Source: an uncultured Micrococcales bacterium (GTDB lineage: Bacteria; Actinomycetota; Actinomycetes; Actinomycetales; Microbacteriaceae). From it: DNA of 19,428 bases. The notes under the pieces were generated by a model. It was not told where the DNA came from. It made no database searches and saw nothing but the letters and a program-made list of their open reading frames with translations. The position numbers and the translations under genes were made by a program. The stretch lies in NCBI GenBank assembly GCA_903893675.1, contig CAITNA010000178.1, positions 1 to 19,428 of the forward strand, in the 5' to 3' direction. Positions 15,166 to 19,428 of the stretch are shown here, piece by piece. Position 1 is the first letter of the stretch; each line of letters begins with the position of its first letter.

Positions 15166-15639
15166 ATGCCTAGGGAACGCGGAGAAAAGGTTGTCGCCAG
15201 CAACCGCAAAGCGCGCCACGACTATCACATCGAAGACACCTATGAATGCGGCATCGTTCTCATGGGCACCGAAGTTAAGTCGTTGCGCGCAGGTCGAGCA
15301 TCCCTGGTAGACGGATTCGCCAGCGTCGAAAACGGCGAGGTTTGGCTCGAGAACGTGCACATCCCTGAGTACACCCAGGGCACCTGGAACAACCACTCGA
15401 CCCGTCGTCGTCGCAAGCTGCTGCTCAACCGCGTTGAGATCGCCAAGCTCGCCGGCAAAGTGAAAGAGAGTGGCTACACACTCGTGCCGCTGTCGCTCTA
15501 TTTCAAGGATGGCTATGCCAAGGTCGAGCTCGCCCTCGCGAAGGGTAAGCGCGAATACGACAAGCGTCAGACCCTCAAAGAGCAGCAGGACAAGCGCGAG
15601 GCAGATCGCGCGATGTCGACCAAGGGCAAAGATTGGTAG
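15166..15639 (+). CDS. smpB: SsrA-binding protein SmpB
   Basis: Binds tmRNA and brings it to stalled ribosomes for trans-translation. It has 157 residues. Seen: KARHDYHIEDTYECGIVLMG (14-33) with TEVKSLRAGRASL following, ENVHIPEYTQGTWNNH, RRRKLLLNR, and the basic tail YDKRQTLKEQQDKREADRAM, which inserts into the mRNA channel. The ATG at 15166 is 6 nt after the ftsX stop, with only a weak TAGG upstream. Its RNA partner ssrA begins about 100 bp downstream, an arrangement common in actinobacteria. Confidence 0.97.
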   Translation: MPRERGEKVVASNRKARHDYHIEDTYECGIVLMGTEVKSLRAGRASLVDGFASVENGEVWLENVHIPEYTQGTWNNHSTRRRRKLLLNRVEIAKLAGKVKESGYTLVPLSLYFKDGYAKVELALAKGKREYDKRQTLKEQQDKREADRAMSTKGKDW

Positions 15640-15727
15640 CTCAGTAATCACAGGGGTTTGGCAGGTTCCAGCTCTTACCAATGTCGGCGGCTCGACGTAT
15701 CCTTATGGTGTCTTGAAAAAGGCGTTT

Positions 15728-15733
15728 GATAAC
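15728..15733 (+). promoter_or_regulatory. Candidate -10 of ssrA
   Basis: GATAAC within TTTGATAACT, 7 nt before the first base of the tmRNA. TTGAAA occurs at 15713 but is too close to act as the -35 of this hexamer. Confidence 0.45.
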
Positions 15734-15740
15734 TCAACAT

Positions 15741-16107
15741 GGGGATGATCGGTTTCGACAACGCAATTTGTGATTGGAAGAAGCGGGTCGAGAATGTAGC
15801 GTCAACTCGTAAATGTCCGCTGCAAACTATAGGTGCCAAATCAAACAGCACCGACTTCGCCCTAGCCGCATAGGTTAGCCCCGAAGTCCGTCAGCCTAAA
15901 TGTGATTTCGTTTTAGGTCCTGGCGTCATTTAGAAATCTTGCTGAGTGCTTACGTCTTAGGGGCACTCGGGACTTTCACTAGGGCTGGGCCTGTCCGATA
16001 TGTCGCTTCAAGCTAGCGCGGGGGCCGAGCAGAACCTTATTGAAGCTACACCCGTAGAAGTGCCAAGATCATTGTGATGGACGGGGGTTCAATTCCCCCC
16101 ATCTCCA
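15741..16107 (+). ncRNA. ssrA: tmRNA (SsrA), tag peptide AKSNSTDFALAA
   Basis: Frees stalled ribosomes and marks the unfinished protein for proteolysis, working with SmpB encoded just upstream. The 5' end GGGGATGATCGGTTTCGACA is the family hallmark and pairs with CATCTCC at the 3' end to form the tRNA-like acceptor stem; GGGGGTTCAATTCCCCC is the T-arm. The tag frame runs 15835-15873: GCC resume codon, then AKSNSTDFALAA and TAG. The ALAA end is the ClpX/ClpA-type degron. After the discriminator A at 16107 the genome reads CAA, so CCA is not encoded and must be added. The mature RNA is about 370 nt. Confidence 0.97.
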
Positions 16108-16110
16108 CAA

Positions 16111-16126
16111 GTGGCTTAACAGCCAC
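16111..16126 (+). other. Perfect 6-bp hairpin just after tmRNA
   Basis: GTGGCT-TAAC-AGCCAC forms a perfect stem with a four-base loop, starting 4 bases after the mature tmRNA end. There is no T-run after it. It may guide 3' trimming of the precursor. Confidence 0.45.
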
Positions 16127-16147
16127 CCCGCCAGTTGAACTGAAAGA

Positions 16148-16178
16148 CCCGCCGCCCGAAAGGGCAGGCGGGCTTTTT
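16148..16178 (+). terminator. Intrinsic terminator after ssrA
   Basis: CCCGCC pairs with GGCGGG, and the inner GCCC pairs with GGGC around a GAAA loop, with one bulged A. This gives a ten-pair GC-rich stem followed by C and TTTTT. It ends the tmRNA transcript and is the only strong intrinsic terminator I see in the window. Confidence 0.92.
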
Positions 16179-16208
16179 CATTTAAGCCGCCACTCGCTAT
16201 CTCGCTCT

Positions 16209-16214
16209 TAGGCT
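16209..16214 (+). promoter_or_regulatory. Candidate -10 of the VOC gene (leaderless)
   Basis: TAGGCT, spacer TGAGGC (6 nt), then ATG at 16221. The hexamer and spacing are the same as at ung and the subtilase gene. The GAGG in the spacer is too close to the ATG to act as a normal ribosome binding site. Confidence 0.55.
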
Positions 16215-16220
16215 TGAGGC

Positions 16221-16601
16221 ATGAAACCTGAAGTTTTTGCCATCACCCTCGTCTGCGACGATCTCTCTTCCGTTGAGCGTTTCTACTCGGATGTATTCGC
16301 CGCCAAGCCGGTTCACGCCGATGACGTGTCGCGAGTTTTCAAATTCGGCAGTGTCCTGATTAACTGCCTCGAGCGCTCGGATGCAGTCGGCCTGTTTGCG
16401 CCAGCCGCCACTGCCTCAGTCGGGTCGGCTCACGCATCCATGCTGACTGTTCAGGTTCAAAGCGTCGACGACGAGGCCGCGAGGTTGGCGGCACTTGGTG
16501 TTGAACTCAACACCGAACCGACCGACAAAGACTGGGGCATCAGAACCATTACCTTTGTTGACCCGGCCGGCCAACTCTGGGAGTTCAGCAACCCGGTCTA
16601 A
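16221..16601 (+). CDS. VOC-superfamily (glyoxalase/bleomycin-resistance fold) protein
   Basis: A 126-residue small cytoplasmic protein with the two beta-alpha-beta-beta-beta halves of the vicinal oxygen chelate fold: ITLVCDDLSSVERFYSDVF (8-26) opens the first half, and MLTVQVQSVDDEAARLAALG opens the second. It closes with GIRTITFVDPAGQLWEFSN, the usual end of the fold with Glu in WEF as a probable metal ligand. Members include glyoxalases, dioxygenases and drug-binding proteins; nothing here selects one. Its stop overlaps the stop of the convergent toxin gene by 4 bp. Confidence 0.85.
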   Translation: MKPEVFAITLVCDDLSSVERFYSDVFAAKPVHADDVSRVFKFGSVLINCLERSDAVGLFAPAATASVGSAHASMLTVQVQSVDDEAARLAALGVELNTEPTDKDWGIRTITFVDPAGQLWEFSNPV

Positions 16602-16876
16602 CGCTTTAGGTCGCGATAGAAGTTTTCGTGTGGCCCGAGGTCTTCGAGGAACACGACCCTGATGACTGAGTCTTTGGTGTAGCCGAGCAGGTATAGCTGA
16701 CCCTGATGGCGAAACTTGTAAACCCAAAGTTTGGCTAGGTCGCCCTTTTTCTTCTCGCCGATAGACGGGTCGGCTGCAATCTTCTCGACCGCTGAGTCGA
16801 CCGCCTTTGCGAGCGGATCGCTTAGGCGTTTGTAAACACGGCTGAATCGATTGGACTGGCGAACTTGCCAGGTCAC
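16598..16876 (-). CDS. ParE-like/RelE-superfamily toxin of a type II TA pair
   Basis: A 92-residue basic protein, full length for the RelE/ParE fold. Features: an N-terminal helix NRFSRVYKRLSDPLAKAVDS, KIAADPSIGEKKKGDLAKLW (a beta-turn region in which ParE/RelE proteins contact their target), central strands WVYKFRHQGQLYLLGYT and IRVVFLEDLGPHENFYRDLK at the C-terminus. Whether it cuts mRNA or blocks gyrase cannot be decided by eye. The GTG start overlaps the antitoxin stop as GTGA, the classic coupled order of antitoxin then toxin. It is not truncated or frameshifted. Confidence 0.83.
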   Translation of the reverse strand: MTWQVRQSNRFSRVYKRLSDPLAKAVDSAVEKIAADPSIGEKKKGDLAKLWVYKFRHQGQLYLLGYTKDSVIRVVFLEDLGPHENFYRDLKR

Positions 16877-17106
16877 TTTGCCTTCTTGGAGCGTGGAACG
16901 AACGGCGTGCTTAGTTCGCGTGGTTCGGCCAGGCTCTGCAATGAGCTAGCCACGAAGGTCACCGGAAGGTCGGGATTGTCGAGCGCGGCTCGGCCAACCT
17001 TGGCCCAAAACTCGAGTTGCCCTTGCACGGTTCGATATTCAGCCTGAGCCGCCTTGCGAGCCGACTCGACTAGTTGTTCATCTATACGCACTGATACTGT
17101 CGCCAT
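16873..17106 (-). CDS. ParD-like antitoxin of a type II TA pair
   Basis: A 77-residue protein. The N-terminal half, TVSVRIDEQLVESARKAAQA, resembles a ribbon-helix-helix DNA-binding unit. YRTVQGQLEFWAKVGRAALD matches the ParD-like family (Pfam ParD_like type). The polar C-terminal tail (ELSTPFVPRSKKAK) would wrap the toxin. The ATG at 17106 has GAGGG 6 nt upstream. A possible -10 TACATT lies at 17133-17138 on the minus strand. Type II antitoxins of this kind usually repress their own promoter; the 79-bp gap to the divergent TRIC gene would be the operator region. I see no clear palindrome there. Confidence 0.83.
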   Translation of the reverse strand: MATVSVRIDEQLVESARKAAQAEYRTVQGQLEFWAKVGRAALDNPDLPVTFVASSLQSLAEPRELSTPFVPRSKKAK

Positions 17107-17173
17107 TTCTCACCCTCGCTTGATTTACCACAAATGTAGCAAGCGGCACCGACACTCACCGTCCGCCGCTCGA

Positions 17174-17179
17174 TATACT
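17174..17179 (+). promoter_or_regulatory. Candidate -10 of the TRIC-family gene (leaderless)
   Basis: TATACT, then 6 nt (TGCGGG), then the GTG start at 17186. This is the best match to a consensus -10 in the set. Confidence 0.6.
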
Positions 17180-17185
17180 TGCGGG

Positions 17186-17830
17186 GTGCAATCACAATTC
17201 GCGACCTGGCTGGTTGCCAACTTCATCAGCACCTTTGAGGTGCTTGGCGTTCTTGCTTTTGCACTCTCGGGCCTGATCGAGGCAAAGCGCAAAGGCCTAG
17301 ACATCGTCGGCGTGGCCATGGTCACCGCGGCTACAGCATTCGGCGGCGGCACTTTGCGCGACATTCTGTTGAACCGTCGCCCACTGTTTTGGGTCGAGCA
17401 CGATTGGTGGATCTGGGTCATCATCGGCCTGACCATCGCGGCCCTCCTGTTCTTGCAATCACGCCACCTCGAAATCACCGAGCGCGCCATGAAATGGCCA
17501 GACGCTATCGGCCTCGGGGTCTTTGCGGCCTCGGGCACCCAGATCGCCCTCGACATGAACAAGAGCGCGATTGTCGCGGTCATCATGGGTGTGCTCACGG
17601 CAATCATCGGTGGCGTGCTTCGCGACCTGTTCACCAACCAGCTTCCTCGAGCCTTCTCTGACCACGAACCATACGCGGCCGTCGCATTCGTCGGCGGTTG
17701 GTTCGTAATCCTCGCCAATTCACTCGGACTGCCATCCATGTGGTCTGTGGCGTTCGGTGCAGCGATCATCATCACCCTTCGTGTGCTGGTAATTACCTTG
17801 AGATGGCGCGTGCCGAGCTGGCGAAAGTAG
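17186..17830 (+). CDS. TRIC-family (UPF0126/YicG-like) membrane protein
   Basis: A 214-residue integral membrane protein of the trimeric intracellular cation channel family. Characterised prokaryotic members are K+-permeable channels, and some relatives have been proposed to transport amino acids. It has about seven hydrophobic segments built as two similar halves, each with the fold's glycine-rich kinked helix: FGGGTLRDILLNRRPLFWV (52-70) and IGGVLRDLF (141-149). The frame is open upstream to 17054, but those residues are polar and overlap the antitoxin gene. The GTG at 17186 starts the first membrane-protein-like segment and is 6 nt after TATACT. The next gene starts 23 bp downstream with its own apparent promoter. 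Confidence 0.92.
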   Translation: MQSQFATWLVANFISTFEVLGVLAFALSGLIEAKRKGLDIVGVAMVTAATAFGGGTLRDILLNRRPLFWVEHDWWIWVIIGLTIAALLFLQSRHLEITERAMKWPDAIGLGVFAASGTQIALDMNKSAIVAVIMGVLTAIIGGVLRDLFTNQLPRAFSDHEPYAAVAFVGGWFVILANSLGLPSMWSVAFGAAIIITLRVLVITLRWRVPSWRK

Positions 17831-17840
17831 CCCCACCGCT

Positions 17841-17846
17841 TATCCT
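17841..17846 (+). promoter_or_regulatory. Candidate -10 of the phosphodiester-glycosidase-like gene (leaderless)
   Basis: TATCCT, 7 nt before the ATG at 17854, just after the TRIC stop. There is no Shine-Dalgarno sequence. Confidence 0.5.
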
Positions 17847-17853
17847 GTTGCCA

Positions 17854-19380
17854 ATGCCAACATCCAAGTCAACTGAAGCGCCTGCCGTGCCTGCGCTAAC
17901 CACCGCAGATTGGTTGAAGAGTTGGCTGCACACGGATGAGCAAACCAAGCTTTCTGAAACCAAACGTGCGCAGTACGCCCTTTTGTTGAACACCGTCTTG
18001 CAGGACTGCCGGTTCGGCGGCTCGGCTTTGGCCACAGCCGGAAGTGCCGAGTTGCACAACTGGTACCGCAAGCGCCTGCGCAAGACGCTCCCGCACTCGG
18101 TGGCAGATCGCGTTTATGACTATGCGCACCGCGCTCTGCGAGCCGCTGCAAGCCAGGGCATGGCCAAGAGCGATTTGATTTTCGATGCATGGTGGGTTGC
18201 TCATCGCATCGCAAAGACCCTGCGTCAAACTTTGGTTAGTTTGCTCGCCGCACTCGTTCTGCTCGGTGGTGGCTTCTTGGCCAACTCGGCGATCATCGCA
18301 GCTCGCGATGGCGAAGACCTCGTCGGAACAGCTGTGACTCAGGCCCGTGAGCTTGGCCTCGGCCCGGTCGTGGCAACGCTCGAAAACTTCTACTACCAAT
18401 ACATCGAGCGACCTGTAGTCGGCGGAACTCCGAGCGAGGCCGCAAACTTCGACGGCGGCAATGGCGGGCCTACTCCAACCCCGACCGCAACATACAAGCC
18501 GGCCACAATTGCGAACGAGCCGCAGTGGGGTCTGGCTCAAGCCCCAACGATGATGCCGCCACAGGTGTCGACTCCGGCGCAAACCCCGATGCCCGACGAG
18601 GGCATCTGGGAGCCAACCAAAATTCAGGTCAACGGCTCGACTGCGGTTTATGTTGCCCGCGTGCGACCAGACGCTGTTCACACCTCTTACTACGCAAACC
18701 TGGTTTGGTTTGACCCGAAGCAGTTGGCCTTCGAGCAGATTCCAGGCACTCACGTTCCCGAGGGCAACTACGACCACGGCACCGGCCAGGTTGCCCTTGA
18801 TCGTCGCCCTTACTATGTCGCCGGTCTAGCCGACGCGTTCCTGCTCGGCGATAGCCAGGGCGGCTACATGCTCGGCGACAAAGTGATTCGCAAAATGGTC
18901 AACGGTCGCGCAACCCTGGTGACCTACACCGATGGAAGCATCGACGTGATTCAGTGGGCTCGCGATCCGATTAGGGGCACCATCCAAGCGGCTCGTCAGA
19001 ATCTTTCGCTCAACGTCGATGGCGGAGTGAGTCAGGTGCTCAGCGAAACTCAGAACAAGTGGGGCTGGGTTTGGCACGGTGTTGGCAGCGGCAAGAACTT
19101 GGTATGGCGTTCAGCGATCGGCGTTCGCGCCGATGGCACGGTCGTCTACTGCGTTGGCAATTGGCTGAGCGCAAAGTCGCTTGCAGACATGATGGTTCGC
19201 GCAGGCGTCGAACGATCGATGATTCTCGACATGAACTCGGGCTATGCCAACGGCTACTTCTATGGCCCTTATGCCCGCGGTCAGAAGATTGACCCGACTA
19301 TTCCTCGCGAGGTAACTCGCTTCTGGAGCCCGAGCACCCGCGACTTCATCGCGGTGTTTATGAAGTCTCCGGCTAACTAA
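17854..19380 (+). CDS. Membrane-anchored phosphodiester glycosidase (NAGPA/DUF2233)-like protein
   Basis: A 508-residue protein. N-terminal cytoplasmic helical region (~1-120, with basic YRKRLRKTLP), one membrane segment (~124-147, LVSLLAALVLLGGGFLANSA), a Pro/Thr-rich linker (~203-250, PTPTPTATYKP) and an outside domain (~258-505). The outer domain has the pattern of actinobacterial NAGPA-domain proteins: SQGGYML, RQNLSLNVDGG (381-391), WRSAIGVRADGTVVYCVGNW (418-437), SLADMMVRAGVERSMILDMN and STRDFIAVF at the end. Relatives hydrolyse sugar phosphodiesters, so a role in trimming cell-wall or surface polymers is plausible but unproven. I start at the ATG at 17854; the longer frame overlaps the TRIC gene. 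The usual FNGGF block appears altered (AFLLGDSQGGY). Confidence 0.8.
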   Translation: MPTSKSTEAPAVPALTTADWLKSWLHTDEQTKLSETKRAQYALLLNTVLQDCRFGGSALATAGSAELHNWYRKRLRKTLPHSVADRVYDYAHRALRAAASQGMAKSDLIFDAWWVAHRIAKTLRQTLVSLLAALVLLGGGFLANSAIIAARDGEDLVGTAVTQARELGLGPVVATLENFYYQYIERPVVGGTPSEAANFDGGNGGPTPTPTATYKPATIANEPQWGLAQAPTMMPPQVSTPAQTPMPDEGIWEPTKIQVNGSTAVYVARVRPDAVHTSYYANLVWFDPKQLAFEQIPGTHVPEGNYDHGTGQVALDRRPYYVAGLADAFLLGDSQGGYMLGDKVIRKMVNGRATLVTYTDGSIDVIQWARDPIRGTIQAARQNLSLNVDGGVSQVLSETQNKWGWVWHGVGSGKNLVWRSAIGVRADGTVVYCVGNWLSAKSLADMMVRAGVERSMILDMNSGYANGYFYGPYARGQKIDPTIPREVTRFWSPSTRDFIAVFMKSPAN

Positions 19381-19428
19381 TTACCGGGCAGCTAGACGGG
19401 CCAGCAGCTAGATCGAAAGTCGGTCGTA
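19381..19428 (+). other. Window end, no gene called
   Basis: Forty-eight bases after the last stop. There is no terminator hairpin with a T-run. A minus-strand gene could end here (stop at 19408-19410), but seven codons are too few to support it. Confidence 0.4.

Noticed and set aside
16085..16147. tmRNA 3' end as a mobile-element attachment site
   Set aside because: The 3' end of ssrA is a common integration target, but there is no integrase and no repeated copy of the end sequence in the window.
17896..18777. 293-codon minus-strand open frame
   Set aside because: Antisense to the NAGPA-like gene; its translation shows no family pattern and is rich in Cys, Arg and His, as expected from a shadow frame.
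19408..19428. 3' end of a convergent minus-strand gene (…YDRLSI-stop)
   Set aside because: Only six codons and a stop are visible; a second minus frame is also open, so the call cannot be supported.
1..19428. CRISPR array, insertion sequence or prophage
   Set aside because: No spaced direct repeats, transposase, integrase or phage structural genes were found on reading both strands.

Overview
The window looks like chromosome from a small-genome actinobacterium, probably Microbacteriaceae of the freshwater Luna/Rhodoluna type. This is inferred from moderate GC (about 55-60% in spots I counted), an actinobacterial Tad/Flp gene order, release factor 2 without a frameshift site next to ftsEX-smpB-ssrA, very tight gene packing, and many apparently leaderless transcripts. 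I could not run a search, so the taxon is a guess. There is no prophage, insertion sequence, integrase or CRISPR array.

Layout. 1-472 (minus): 5' part of metX, cut by the window edge. 563-1765 (minus): an M20 amidohydrolase. 1814-3079 (plus): ung followed by a phosphinothricin-type GNAT. 3200-5266 (plus): a secreted subtilase with two FN3-like modules between propeptide and protease. 5291-5375 (minus): tRNA-Leu(UAG). 5462-9195 (plus): a seven-gene Tad pilus operon (tadA, tadB, tadC, a 55-residue pilin-like peptide and three TadE-like proteins). 9206-12435 (minus): a secreted GH13 amylase and, upstream of it, an MFS transporter. 12468-16107 (plus): prfB-ftsE-ftsX-smpB, then tmRNA with a strong terminator. 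16221-16601 (plus): a VOC-fold protein, tail-to-tail with a minus-strand ParD-like/ParE-like toxin-antitoxin pair (16598-17106). 17186-19380 (plus): a TRIC-family membrane protein and a membrane-anchored phosphodiester-glycosidase-like protein.

How the genes work together. The prfB-ftsEX-smpB-ssrA block combines translation termination, cell-wall hydrolase control at the septum and ribosome rescue. The Tad operon encodes the motor, platform and pilin-like parts of an envelope pilus, but here lacks a prepilin peptidase and a CpaE/Ssd localisation protein. The subtilase and amylase are exported polymer-degrading enzymes.

The clearest signal outside the genes is in the promoters. Nine transcription-unit heads have a -10-like hexamer (A at position 2, T at position 6) placed exactly 6 or 7 bases before the start codon, which predicts transcripts starting at the initiation codon. 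Several internal or SD-led genes instead have Shine-Dalgarno sequences. I do not see a clearly new multi-gene system. The best leads are the promoter architecture, the pilin lacking Glu+5, the three overlapping TTG-started TadE genes, the FN3-split subtilase and the TA pair.
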